The notes beneath the pieces were generated by a model that saw only the letters and a list, made by a program, of their open reading frames with translations, did not search any database and was not told the DNA's origin. The position numbers were made by a program, and so were the translations under genes. Of a stretch of 33,496 nucleotides of DNA, positions 1 through 9,522 are shown in pieces. The DNA is taken from positions 1-33,496 of the forward strand of contig JAUYFG010000121.1 of assembly GCA_030690985.1 (NCBI GenBank), read 5' to 3'. How positions within the stretch are numbered: the stretch's first letter is position 1; the number at the start of each line of letters is the position of its first letter. Origin of the DNA: Pseudomonadota bacterium (GTDB lineage: Bacteria; Pseudomonadota; Gammaproteobacteria; Burkholderiales; Thiobacillaceae).

Positions 1-27
1 ACGAAGCAGGCGGGACGCCTGCGCTAC
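1..27 (-). repeat. GTAG-type REP-like palindrome (GTAGCGCAGGCGTCCCGCCTGCTTCGT on - strand), cut by window edge
   Basis: Stem GCAGGCG/CGCCTGC next to a GTAG end; seen directly. Confidence 0.6.
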
Positions 28-63
28 AGGCCTACTTTGGCTAATGGACAATCCGGCTTTTTT

Positions 64-119
64 GTAGGGTGCGCCGCGCGCACCGATCCACTTTCAATGG
101 TGCGCGCGGCGCACCCTAC
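64..119. repeat. Family B GTAG palindrome (GTAGGGTGCGC...GCGCACCCTAC)
   Basis: Near-perfect inverted repeat; related copies at 26629-26677 and 29208-29257. Confidence 0.9.
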
Positions 120-122
120 CGT

Positions 123-1106
123 TCAGCGCTGCCGCTCGCCCTTGTTGAGCAAACGCCGACGGTAGGGGTGGCCGATCTTGGGGCCTTCGTTGCGCGGAGG
201 ACGCTCGTCGTGGTTTCCCCGTGCGCTTGCCGGCTCGTCGTCGCCCGCAACATCACGGTCGCCACCGCGTTCATTGCCTTTCAGCAAGCCGCACCACTTC
301 AGCAGCTCCTGGACTTCGTTTTCCGGCATTTCTTCCTGCATGCCGCGTTTCAGGCGTGAAGGCATCGCGATCGGACCAAAGCGCACCCGGATCAACCGAC
401 TGACGGTCAAACCCATGTGCTCCATGATGCGGCGCACCTCGCGGTTACGACCTTCCCTGATGACCAGGCGATACCACTGGTTCACGCCTTCGCCACCGGC
501 TGGGACGATGCTCTCCAACTGGGCCACACCATCGTCCAGTTCCACGCCGTCGAGCAACTGCTTCATCTGTTCGCCGGTCAACGCGCCCAGCAGGCGCACG
601 GCATATTCGCGTTCCACTTCATAACGCGGGTGGCTCAGGCGGTTGGCCAGATCGCCGTTGGTGGTGAAGACCAACAGGCCTTCGGTGTTGAAGTCCAGAC
701 GTCCCACCGTGATCCAGCGGCCGCCGCGTATCGAAGGCAGGCGGTCGAACACCGAGGGGCGCCCTTCCGGGTCGTCGCGCGAGACGATTTCGCCTTCCGG
801 CTTGTGGTAAATCAGCACGCGCGGCACCTGGCGTTTCCATGACAGGCGGATCAGGCGCCCGTTCACCTTGACCAGATCGCTGGGCTTTACCCGGTCGCCA
901 ACCTTGGCCGGCATGCCGTTGATAGTGACGTGGCCATCGGCAATGAGTTGTTCCATTTCGCGACGCGAACCCATACCGGCCGTGGCCAGCGCTTTCTGCA
1001 GCTTTTCACTGTGGTCCTCAAGCTCGTCGGGCGATGCTTTGAGGGGCCTACCCTTGTAGGAATAACGTGGCATTGTTTTCGAAGGTTTGTTGGTTCTATT
1101 GTTCAT
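123..1106 (-). CDS. rluB: 23S rRNA pseudouridine synthase, RluB/RsuA family
   Basis: S4 domain start (LQKALATAGMGSRREMEQLIADGHVTING), GRLDFNTEGLLVFTTNGDLANRLSHP motif, basic C-terminal tail. Confidence 0.92.
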   Translation of the reverse strand: MNNRTNKPSKTMPRYSYKGRPLKASPDELEDHSEKLQKALATAGMGSRREMEQLIADGHVTINGMPAKVGDRVKPSDLVKVNGRLIRLSWKRQVPRVLIYHKPEGEIVSRDDPEGRPSVFDRLPSIRGGRWITVGRLDFNTEGLLVFTTNGDLANRLSHPRYEVEREYAVRLLGALTGEQMKQLLDGVELDDGVAQLESIVPAGGEGVNQWYRLVIREGRNREVRRIMEHMGLTVSRLIRVRFGPIAMPSRLKRGMQEEMPENEVQELLKWCGLLKGNERGGDRDVAGDDEPASARGNHDERPPRNEGPKIGHPYRRRLLNKGERQR

Positions 1107-1192
1107 ATCGGGTCACAGTGAAGAAACTTAAGGCAGACCGGAAAATAATTCGGCCAATACGATAACGAAGCGATATTTGATAAAAGTGCCAG

Positions 1193-1786
1193 TTATTCCC
1201 TGACGGCTACAGCAACTTCTTCCAGAGATTCTTGCGGGATGAGGTCGCGCGCCAGTTCCGGCAAGGGCGGCAATTCGGACAGGGCGCGGAGATTCAAGTC
1301 GGAGAGAAATTGTTTGGTGGTGGCAAACAGGGCCGGACGACCGGGCACCTCCTTGTGCCCCACCACTTCGATCCAGCCGCGCTCTTCCAGCGCCTTCACG
1401 ATCTGGCTGTTGACCGCCACGCCGCGAATATCCTCCACATCGCCGCGCGTCACCGGCTGTCGGTAGGCGATCACCGCCAGCGTCTCCAGCACGGCGCGCG
1501 AGTAACGCGGCGGTTTCTCGGGGTTGAGGCGGTCGAGATAGGGTTGCACCTCCGGCCGGGTCTGGAAGCGCCAGCCATCCGCCACCAGCACCAGTTCCAC
1601 CGCCCTGCCCCGCCAGTCGGATTTAAGTCCTTCCAGGGCGCGGCGGAGAAAATCATTGCCCAGTTCCACCTCGAACACCCGCTTGAGTTCCGCCAGGGTC
1701 AAAGCGCCACTGCTGGAGAGCAGGACCGCTTCCAGCACACGTTTGACTTCATCGAGATCAAGTTGCGGGGGCATGTTCGGCGGCAA
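1193..1786 (-). CDS. scpB: Segregation and condensation protein B
   Basis: ScpB wHTH motifs ([57 protein letters not shown]); adjacent to scpA. Confidence 0.95.
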   Translation of the reverse strand: MPPNMPPQLDLDEVKRVLEAVLLSSSGALTLAELKRVFEVELGNDFLRRALEGLKSDWRGRAVELVLVADGWRFQTRPEVQPYLDRLNPEKPPRYSRAVLETLAVIAYRQPVTRGDVEDIRGVAVNSQIVKALEERGWIEVVGHKEVPGRPALFATTKQFLSDLNLRALSELPPLPELARDLIPQESLEEVAVAVRE

Positions 1787-2594
1787 CGGCCAGTTGGGCG
1801 TAAATCGGCGTGAAGGGTTCGTTCTGGACGATATCGACCAGCCGCTCGCGTACCAGTTCCAGCAGGGCGAGAAAGGACACCACCAGGGAGGAGCGGCCCT
1901 GGGCCGGATCGAACAGGTCGGAGAACTGGCTGCGGCCCGCTTCCCGCAGGTACTTCAGGATACGGCTCATATGTTCGCGCACCGAGAGTTCCTGGCGGCC
2001 GATGCGGTGGTGTTTGGTCATCGAAGCACGCTTCAGTATCGCGCCCCAGGCAGCCAGCAGATCGTCGGACGCCACCTGCGGCAGGCGCTTGGCGGCCAGT
2101 TGCGGAATGTGGATGCTCAGGGTGAAGAAATCGCGACCGGCCTGTGGCAGTTCACCCAAACCACGCGCCGCCAGCTTCGTCTGCTCATACTCCAGCAAGC
2201 GCCGCACCAGCTCCGCGCGCGGGTCGTGCCCCTCGTCTTCCACCGCCTTCTCCGGGCGCGGCAGCAGCATGCGCGACTTGATCTCAATCAACATCGCCGC
2301 CATCACCAGATACTCCGCCGCCAGCTCCAGCCGCTTGTGCTGCATGGCCTCGACGTATTCGATGTACTGGCGGGTCAGCGCGGTCATGTTGATATCGAGA
2401 ATGTTCAGGCTGTTGCGGCGGATCAGCCAGAGCAAGAGATCGAGTGGGCCTTCGAAAGCCTCCAGAATGACTTCCAGCGCATCCGGCGGGATGTAGAGGT
2501 CATTCGGCAATTCACTCCACAATTCACCCTGTACCCGAGCGAGATGACGAATCTCTTCCTCGGCGGCTTCCGCTTTTTCCAGAACCTCGCTCAT
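1758..2594 (-). CDS. scpA: Segregation and condensation protein A; start chosen at MSEVLEK inside the longer ORF
   Basis: [38 protein letters not shown] is the ScpA signature. Confidence 0.93.
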   Translation of the reverse strand: MSEVLEKAEAAEEEIRHLARVQGELWSELPNDLYIPPDALEVILEAFEGPLDLLLWLIRRNSLNILDINMTALTRQYIEYVEAMQHKRLELAAEYLVMAAMLIEIKSRMLLPRPEKAVEDEGHDPRAELVRRLLEYEQTKLAARGLGELPQAGRDFFTLSIHIPQLAAKRLPQVASDDLLAAWGAILKRASMTKHHRIGRQELSVREHMSRILKYLREAGRSQFSDLFDPAQGRSSLVVSFLALLELVRERLVDIVQNEPFTPIYAQLAVAAEHAPAT

Positions 2595-2937
2595 CGCGCC
2601 CGCAGCAAAGCGAAACCCGATGGCGGTGATTTCATCGACACGGCGGTAAACAACACTGGAACGGGCATGATGAAAGCGAGCATGAAATGGGAGCCGATGC
2701 CAGCAGAGCCCTGGCACTCTCAAGAACAGCACATCAAACCATTAAGCCGAGCCGCAGTGACACCGGTATCCAGACAGCAATGAGCCAAGCCGTAGGCAGG
2801 AGAAGGAAGGGACGAAATACCGGCGGCATGCGTGGTGGCACCACGACACTACCTGTCGTTCATCACAGTGAAACGGGGGGGAGAGTTATACGTTTTGCGT
2901 TACAGCATGCAACTTGATGCACCTGTAACCAGGTGAC

Positions 2938-3030
<93 letters not shown>

Positions 3031-3195
3031 GGAAGGCGGCGCAGAATACACGGAGGCGCACTACGTGGCAAGGTGCTTGCAACAATGCCGGCGGGGAGGC
3101 CTGGCCCGCCACTGCTAGAATTCGCCCGCCTTCTTATCGCAGCGCATTGCCATGTCCTTCGCTTCCGCCTTATTACCTGACCCAATCCGCCTCAC

Positions 3196-3885
3196 ATGAC
3201 CTGGCGCGTTCTCCTCAAGGGTCTGGTCATGCTCACCTCGCTGGCGCTGCTTGGTTTCCTCGCCAGCCATTTCCAGTTCAGCGAGATGCTCTCGCAACAC
3301 TGGATCGACAGCGAGGTGCGCGGCAAGGGCTGGCTGGGCATTCTGTTGTTCCTGGCGGTGGGCGGCCTGGCCACGGCGTTGAGCGTTCCCCGCCAGATCG
3401 TGGCGTTTCTCGGCGGCTATGCCTGGGGCTTTGCGGCGGGCACCGGGCTGGCGACGCTGGCGACGGTGTTCGGCTGCATTTTTGGTTTTTTCTACGCGCG
3501 CTGGCTGGGGCGTGGTTTTGTCCAGAAGCGGTTTCCCGGCCGCATCCGCAAGCTCGATGAATTCCTGCATCGCCACCCGTTCAGCATGTCGCTGGTGATC
3601 CGCCTGCTGCCGGTGGGGCATAACGCCAGCACCAACCTGCTGGCCGGCGTTTCCAGCGTCCGCCCCTTGTCCTTCTTCGCCGGTTCGGGCCTGGGTTATC
3701 TGCCGCAGAATCTGGTGTTCGCGTTGGCCGGCAGCGGCGTCAATCTCGATCCGGAATTACGCATGAGCCTGGCGGTACTGCTGTTCGTTATTTCCAGTCT
3801 GCTCGGCGTCTGGCTGTATCGCCGCTATCGAAAGGATCTGCCCGGTGTGAATGATGAAAATGGACAACCGATGGAACAGCGATGA
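3196..3885 (+). CDS. TVP38/TMEM64 (DedA-like) membrane protein
   Basis: VPRQIVAFLGGYAWGFAAGTGLATLATVFGCIFGFFYARWLGR and hydrophobic profile. Confidence 0.8.
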   Translation: MTWRVLLKGLVMLTSLALLGFLASHFQFSEMLSQHWIDSEVRGKGWLGILLFLAVGGLATALSVPRQIVAFLGGYAWGFAAGTGLATLATVFGCIFGFFYARWLGRGFVQKRFPGRIRKLDEFLHRHPFSMSLVIRLLPVGHNASTNLLAGVSSVRPLSFFAGSGLGYLPQNLVFALAGSGVNLDPELRMSLAVLLFVISSLLGVWLYRRYRKDLPGVNDENGQPMEQR

Positions 3886-3965
3886 CGCGCGCCAGGCCGC
3901 TTTTCGTTCCAGTAGGCCGGCGTTCCCAGTAGACTCGCGCCACTTTCCCCAGCCCTGCCGCCGCC

Positions 3966-4949
3966 ATGACGGATTCAGCCAGCATTAGCGTTTCCCTGAT
4001 CGCCCCCATCTATAACGAGCAGGAAAACCTGCCCGATCTGGTGGACAAGGTCGAAGCCGTGATGTCGGCGCAGGAGAAAAGCTGGGAGTTCATCTGCGTC
4101 GACGACGGTTCGCGTGACGGCTCCGACACCCTGCTGGTGGAACTGGCGGCGACCCGCCCCTGGCTTCGCCCCTTGTTTCTGCGTCGCAACTACGGCCAGT
4201 CCACCGCCATGCAGGCCGGTTTCGACGCGGCGCGCGGCGAGGTGCTGGTGACCATCGACGGCGACATGCAGAACGACCCGGCCGACATTCCGCGCCTGCT
4301 GGACATGCTCGATGCCCGTCCCGAGGTGGACATCATTTCCGGCTGGCGGAAGAACCGCAAAGACAAGGCGCTGCTGCGTAAATTTCCCTCCAAGATCGCC
4401 AACCGCCTGATTTCCAAGGTCACCGGCGTGAACCTGCACGACTATGGCTGTTCGCTGAAGCTGTACCGGCGCGAGGCGGTGCGCTACGTGAAGATCTATG
4501 GCGAGCTGCACCGCTTCATCCCGGCGCTGGCGCACGAATACGGCGCCCGGGTGATGGAGACCGAGGTCAACCACTTCCCGCGCACCAAGGGTGTTTCCAA
4601 ATACGGCATCGACCGCACCATCCGCGTGCTGCTCGACCTGATCTGGGTGAAATTCATGCTGCGTTTTCTGCATCGCCCGCTGCATGCCTTCGGCGGCATC
4701 GGCGCGGCGATGTTCTTCCCCGGTCTCCTGATCCTGCTCTACCTGGCCGGATACAAGCTGTTTTCCCACGCCGACATCGGTGGCCGCCCGCTGCTGCAAC
4801 TGGGCGTGATGTTCACCCTGATGGGCGCGAACTTCATCGGCATGGGCATCCTGGGCGAACTGCTCACCCGCATCTGGCATGAGCCCGGCGGCAAGGCGCA
4901 GTACCTGTTGCGTGAAGCCTCTTCGCTGCGCGAGCCGCCCCACGAATGA
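3966..4949 (+). CDS. GT2 family, ArnC/dolichyl-P-mannose synthase-like glycosyltransferase with C-terminal TM helices
   Basis: SLIAPIYNEQENLPDLV, DDGSRDGS, TIDGDMQNDPADIP motifs. Confidence 0.9.
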   Translation: MTDSASISVSLIAPIYNEQENLPDLVDKVEAVMSAQEKSWEFICVDDGSRDGSDTLLVELAATRPWLRPLFLRRNYGQSTAMQAGFDAARGEVLVTIDGDMQNDPADIPRLLDMLDARPEVDIISGWRKNRKDKALLRKFPSKIANRLISKVTGVNLHDYGCSLKLYRREAVRYVKIYGELHRFIPALAHEYGARVMETEVNHFPRTKGVSKYGIDRTIRVLLDLIWVKFMLRFLHRPLHAFGGIGAAMFFPGLLILLYLAGYKLFSHADIGGRPLLQLGVMFTLMGANFIGMGILGELLTRIWHEPGGKAQYLLREASSLREPPHE

Positions 4950-6457
4950 GACTGGATCGCCTGCTCCTGGCGGTCCTGGTGCTGTTCCCGTTTCTGGCTC
5001 TGGGAACCCCGCCGCTGTTCGACCTGGATGAAGGCGCTTTCACCGCCTCCACCACGGAGATGTTCCTGCGGGGCGACTTTCTCTCCAGCTATCTGCTGGG
5101 CGAGCCGCGCCACGACAAACCCATCCTGATCTACTGGCTCCAGGCTGCATCGGTGAGCCTGCTGGGCAGTAGCGAGTTCACCTGGCGACTACCTTCCGCC
5201 CTGGCCTCCAGCCTGTGGATACTCGCCACCTATGGTTTCGTCAGCCGGGTGCGCGACCGCCAGGCAGGTCTTGCCGCCGCTTTGATCATCGCCACGGCGG
5301 CGGGACTGACCATCATCACGCGGGCGGCGACGGCCGATGCCCTGCTCAATCTTTTCCTCGCCGGCGCCGGCTATGCCACCTGGCTCTGGCTGCGCGAGCG
5401 CGAGCAGCGTTGGCTCTACGCGGCTTGGGCTGCGATGGCTCTGGGCTTTCTTGCCAAGGGGCCGATTGCGTTATTGATCCCGGTCGGCACTTTGTTCCTC
5501 TGGTGCGCCACCCGCCGAGACTGGCGTTCGTTCCGCTCCTGGGCACTGGCACCGGGACCCGTGCTGCTGTTCCTGGCGGTAGCGTTGCCCTGGTTCGTCA
5601 TCCAGACAGGGAACGAAGGCCCCGGCTTTCTGGCCGGTTTCTTTTTCAAACACAACCTGGCGCGCTTCGACACCCCCATGGAAGGGCATGGCGGCAATCC
5701 CTTCTACTATGTGCCGGTGGTGCTGATCTCGCTGTTGCCGCATACGGGACTATTGCTGGTCGCGCTGGCCCGCCTGAAAACAATCTGGCGCGATGAATTG
5801 TTGCGCTTCGGGCTACTCTGGTTCCTGCTCGCCTTCGTGGCGTTTTCCTTCTCCGGCACCAAGCTGCCGCATTACATTTATTACGGCTATGGCGGCCTGG
5901 TCCTGATTCTGGCCGCCCAGGCAGAACACCAAGCCTCGCGCTGGCTGCTGGCCATCACCGGCGCCATCACCTTCGCCCTGTTGCTGGCCGTGCCCAGCCT
6001 GCTCGATCAGGCACTGCCCAGGCTGAAACCGGACGATTTGCTCCTGGCCCAGGATATCGGCAGCCATTTCGGCCTGGGCTACTGGCTGTGGTGCGCTGCC
6101 GCCCTGGTCGTCAGTCTGCTGCCGTTGCTGCTGCGGCCGCTGACGACCCGCTTCGCGCTCTACGGCAATGGCCTGCTGGCGGGGGCGACCATGGCTTTCT
6201 TTTTGCTTCCCATCGTCGGCCAGGTGCAACAGGGGCCGGTGAAGAAAGCCGGCTTGCTCGCCCGCGACCTTTCCGGCCCGCTCCTGCTGCATGGCATCAA
6301 CACCCCCAGCTTCCAGACTTATGCCGGGCGTCGCGTGGAGAAACGCCCCGCCCGCACGGGCGATCTGGTACTGACCCGGGAAAGCCGTCTGGCCGAACTG
6401 CCCGCTACCGAGGTGGTGTTCCGCGAGCGCAGCTATGTGCTGGCGAGGGTGAAATGA
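4946..6457 (+). CDS. ArnT-like lipid-linked glycosyltransferase (PMT/GT39/GT83 superfamily)
   Basis: LFDLDEGAFTASTTEMFLRGDF...GEPRHDKPILIYWLQAASVSLLG; multi-TM; ATGA overlap with upstream gene. Confidence 0.88.
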   Translation: MRLDRLLLAVLVLFPFLALGTPPLFDLDEGAFTASTTEMFLRGDFLSSYLLGEPRHDKPILIYWLQAASVSLLGSSEFTWRLPSALASSLWILATYGFVSRVRDRQAGLAAALIIATAAGLTIITRAATADALLNLFLAGAGYATWLWLREREQRWLYAAWAAMALGFLAKGPIALLIPVGTLFLWCATRRDWRSFRSWALAPGPVLLFLAVALPWFVIQTGNEGPGFLAGFFFKHNLARFDTPMEGHGGNPFYYVPVVLISLLPHTGLLLVALARLKTIWRDELLRFGLLWFLLAFVAFSFSGTKLPHYIYYGYGGLVLILAAQAEHQASRWLLAITGAITFALLLAVPSLLDQALPRLKPDDLLLAQDIGSHFGLGYWLWCAAALVVSLLPLLLRPLTTRFALYGNGLLAGATMAFFLLPIVGQVQQGPVKKAGLLARDLSGPLLLHGINTPSFQTYAGRRVEKRPARTGDLVLTRESRLAELPATEVVFRERSYVLARVK

Positions 6458-7212
6458 AAAGAAGCCAGCCGATCGCGCTCTGGCTGCTCCCGGCTCTCGC
6501 GCTGCTGGCCATGCTGCCGATGAGCGAGCCGGCACGCAACCAGGCGATGTTTCTGGCGCTCAATCACGCGGTGGCGCGCTTGCCGGATGTGCTCTGGTCC
6601 GACCTGACCGTGTTGGGCGACACCCTGGTAGCACTCACGCTGTTGCTGTTTTTTCTGCGGCGCCGCCCCGATCTGGCGCTGGCCGTGCTGCTCGCCAGCC
6701 TGCCCGCAACGCTGCTCTCGCACGGGCTCAAGGATGGCCTGGACATGGCGCGCCCCTACGCGGTGCTGGGTGACCAGGTCCATGTCATCGGCCGCTATCT
6801 GACTGCGGGTTCCTTCCCCTCCGGCCACACCACCACCACGTTCGTGCTTGCCGCCGTATTGATCGGCGGCCTGCGTTCCGCGACCGCCACGTTCTGGATT
6901 CTGCTTGCCGCGCTGCTGGTGGGTTTCTCCCGCATCGCCGTGGGCGCGCACTGGCCGCTCGATGTGCTGGGCGGTCTTTTGTGCGGCTGGGCCTCCGGCC
7001 TGTTCGGGCTGTATTGGGCACAACGAGTGGATTGGGCGCCCCGGCCCCGCGTGCAACTCGCCCTGCGCCTGCTGTTGATCGCCGGCGCCGGCGCGCTCTT
7101 GCTTGACTACAACAGCGGCTACCCACTGGCACGAGCCTTCGAGCAGGGGGTCGCGGTACTGGCATTGGCGGTCAATCTGCTGCCCGGCTGGAACATGCGC
7201 AGAGCAACATGA
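6454..7212 (+). CDS. PAP2-family phosphatase
   Basis: KDGLDMARP, SFPSGHTTTTF and SRIAVGAHWPLDVLGG motifs; ATGA overlap with upstream gene. Confidence 0.9.
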   Translation: MKRSQPIALWLLPALALLAMLPMSEPARNQAMFLALNHAVARLPDVLWSDLTVLGDTLVALTLLLFFLRRRPDLALAVLLASLPATLLSHGLKDGLDMARPYAVLGDQVHVIGRYLTAGSFPSGHTTTTFVLAAVLIGGLRSATATFWILLAALLVGFSRIAVGAHWPLDVLGGLLCGWASGLFGLYWAQRVDWAPRPRVQLALRLLLIAGAGALLLDYNSGYPLARAFEQGVAVLALAVNLLPGWNMRRAT

Positions 7213-8828
7213 GCACGGCCTCCCGCGCGCCGCTGCTGCTCCTCTCCCTGGGCCTGCTGGTACTCTGGCGGCTGCTGGCAGCCTGGCATGGCAACATCGA
7301 GCTGTATGCCGACGAGGCGCAATACTGGACCTGGGCGCTGCAACCGGATTGGGGCTATTTTTCCAAGCCGCCCATGGTGGCCTGGGCGATCTGGCTTTCT
7401 CGCACGCTGTTCGGCGACGCTGAAATCGGTGTGCGCGCGATTTCGCTGCTGCTCTATCCGGTGACGGCCTGGGTGCTGTTTCTCCTGGTGCGGCGTTTGT
7501 TCAAGACGCATCCGCAACGGGAAGACATGGCGTTCTGGAGCGCCCTCACCTTCGCCACCCTACCCCTGGTTTCGCTCGGCTCCTGGCTGATCACCACCGA
7601 TGCCGTGCTGTTGCTGTTCTGGAGCCTGTCGCTCTATTTCACCGTCGCCGCCCTGGAAAGCGGGCGCTGGCGCGACTGGCTGCTGCTGGGCTGCGCGCTC
7701 GGCGCGGGCTTCATGTCCAAGTACAGCATGGTGTTCTACGGCCTCGGTTTCCTCGCCTGGCTGCTGCTCATGCCGCGACAACGCAAACTGCTGCGTGACC
7801 CGCGCCCCTATGCGGCGGCGGCGGTTGCCCTGCTGTTGCTGGCGCCCAATCTGATCTGGAACGCGCGGCACGATTTCGTCAGCGTCCAGCACACCGCCGA
7901 AATCTCGCAACTGGATCGCGGCCTGTTTCATCCCGGCGCCATGCTGGAATTCGTGCTTGGCCAGTTCCTGGTATTCGGGCCTTTGCTCTTCGCCGGCCTC
8001 ATGCTCCTGGTGTTGCGCCCGCGTACCTGGCTCGACGACGAACGCCTGCGCCTGCTCGCCGCCTTCACCCTGGCCCCCCTGGCCGCCTTCATGGCTTTAA
8101 GCCTGCTGTCTCGCGCCTTCGCCAACTGGGCGGCCTTCGCCTACGTCGGCGGCGCCGCCCTGATCGCTGCGGTGTGGGTCGCACAGGGCCACCGCCGCTG
8201 GCTGATCGCCGCGCTGGCGTTGCACCTGGCCATGGCCGCCGCGATGTACCACGCGCACGACATCACCCGGGCACTCGATATTCAGCTCACCCGCAAGACC
8301 GACCCCTATGGCCGCGTTACCGGCTACCGCGAACTGGGCCGTGAAGTCGCGCTGCGTCTGCAAATCCACCCCGAGGCGCGCCTGCTCAGCAACGACCGTA
8401 AGCTGCACGCCCTGCTGCGCTATTACGCGCGTCCCGGAAGCGAGGGGATGCGCTACCTGAATCCAAACGGCACGCGTGATAACCACTACGCCCTGAGCGC
8501 CGATCTGCGCGACAGCCCGAAGGGTGAGTTTCTGCTGGTCAGCCAGGGAGTGGAGGCGCGACAACTGGCCGCCTGGTTCGCTCAAGTGACGCCACAGGCG
8601 CCGATCCGTCTCAACCTCTACCCGGATTACCAGCCGGAATATCAGGTCTGGCTGCTGCGTGATTACCGGCAAGTAGCGCCGGCATGCCCGCAAGGGGTAG
8701 GCCGTGGTTGTAATGCCGCCCAAACCCCGGCGGCAACAACCACGCTCTCCTTGCCGGCCCCGTCCAGCCACCCCAAAGACGCCGGCAGGGATGCCGGCGC
8801 TACAAACCCACCGAGGAGTCCAGGGTGA
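7209..8828 (+). CDS. ArnT/GT39-like glycosyltransferase with a repeat-derived C-terminal tail
   Basis: ELYADEAQYWTWALQPDWGYFSKPPMVAWAIW motif; multi-TM; tail after LLRDYRQ is encoded by GTAG palindromes. Confidence 0.88.
   Translation: MSTASRAPLLLLSLGLLVLWRLLAAWHGNIELYADEAQYWTWALQPDWGYFSKPPMVAWAIWLSRTLFGDAEIGVRAISLLLYPVTAWVLFLLVRRLFKTHPQREDMAFWSALTFATLPLVSLGSWLITTDAVLLLFWSLSLYFTVAALESGRWRDWLLLGCALGAGFMSKYSMVFYGLGFLAWLLLMPRQRKLLRDPRPYAAAAVALLLLAPNLIWNARHDFVSVQHTAEISQLDRGLFHPGAMLEFVLGQFLVFGPLLFAGLMLLVLRPRTWLDDERLRLLAAFTLAPLAAFMALSLLSRAFANWAAFAYVGGAALIAAVWVAQGHRRWLIAALALHLAMAAAMYHAHDITRALDIQLTRKTDPYGRVTGYRELGREVALRLQIHPEARLLSNDRKLHALLRYYARPGSEGMRYLNPNGTRDNHYALSADLRDSPKGEFLLVSQGVEARQLAAWFAQVTPQAPIRLNLYPDYQPEYQVWLLRDYRQVAPACPQGVGRGCNAAQTPAATTTLSLPAPSSHPKDAGRDAGATNPPRSPG
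8673..8803. repeat. Composite GTAG palindrome region (GTAGCGCCGGCATGCCCGC ... GCCGGCAGGGATGCCGGCGCTAC), with an internal GTAGGCCGTGGTTGT/ACAACCACG hairpin at 8697-8744
   Basis: Outer ends are GTAGCGCCGGCAT and ATGCCGGCGCTAC in inverted orientation; inner stem GCCGTGGTTGT/ACAACCACG. Confidence 0.75.
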
Positions 8829-9508
8829 ACAGCTCCCTGCCCTCCCCACGCATTCTGGCCGCCTCCGCGCTGGCCTTCACCCTGATCTTCCTGGCTTTCC
8901 CGCAACTCGACCTGATCGCCAACGGCGTTTTTTACAGCCCGCAGCACGGCTTTCTACTGACCGGGAATGTGCTGTTCGACACGCTACGTGCCTATCTCGG
9001 CATTCTGGTCATCGCGCTGCTGGCCACACCTGTGGTGGTCTGGGGACTCTCGAAGCGCGCGAAAAATAGTGAGGAATGGCGCGCACGCCGTCCCGCCGCC
9101 CTGTTCCTTGCGCTGTCTCTGCTGCTCGGCCCGGGCCTCCTGGTCAACACCGTGTTCAAAGATCACTGGGGGCGCGCCCGTCCCTCCCAGATCGAAGCGT
9201 TCGGCGGCACGGCACGCTTCACTCCCGCCTGGGTGATAAGCGACCAATGCCACAAGAACTGCTCTTTCGTCTGCGGTGACGCCTCGGTGGGATTCGCGCT
9301 GCTCGCCATCGCCTTCGTCAGCCGCCGCCCACGCCTCTGGCTGTTTGTCGGTCTCGTCACCGGCTCGGCCCTGGGCCTGATGCGCATGGGCCAGGGTGGA
9401 CACTTTTTCAGCGACGTCATCTTTTCCTTCTACAGCGTCTATTTCGCCGCCTGGGCCTTGCACCGCTTTATGACGCGGGGCGGGCGGCCTATGTTTCCTC
9501 TCGACTAA
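8825..9508 (+). CDS. PAP2-family phosphatase, LpxE/LpxF-like subtype; GTG start overlapping upstream stop
   Basis: KDHWGRARPSQIEAFGG, CHKNCSFVCGDASVGF, RMGQGGHFFSDVI. Confidence 0.82.
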   Translation: MNSSLPSPRILAASALAFTLIFLAFPQLDLIANGVFYSPQHGFLLTGNVLFDTLRAYLGILVIALLATPVVVWGLSKRAKNSEEWRARRPAALFLALSLLLGPGLLVNTVFKDHWGRARPSQIEAFGGTARFTPAWVISDQCHKNCSFVCGDASVGFALLAIAFVSRRPRLWLFVGLVTGSALGLMRMGQGGHFFSDVIFSFYSVYFAAWALHRFMTRGGRPMFPLD

Positions 9509-9522
9509 GACCCACAGCAGCC

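Noticed and set aside
3975-4943. 322-aa minus-strand ORF
   Set aside because: Antisense to the GT2 gene; Gln/His/Ala-rich composition typical of GC-rich shadow frames.
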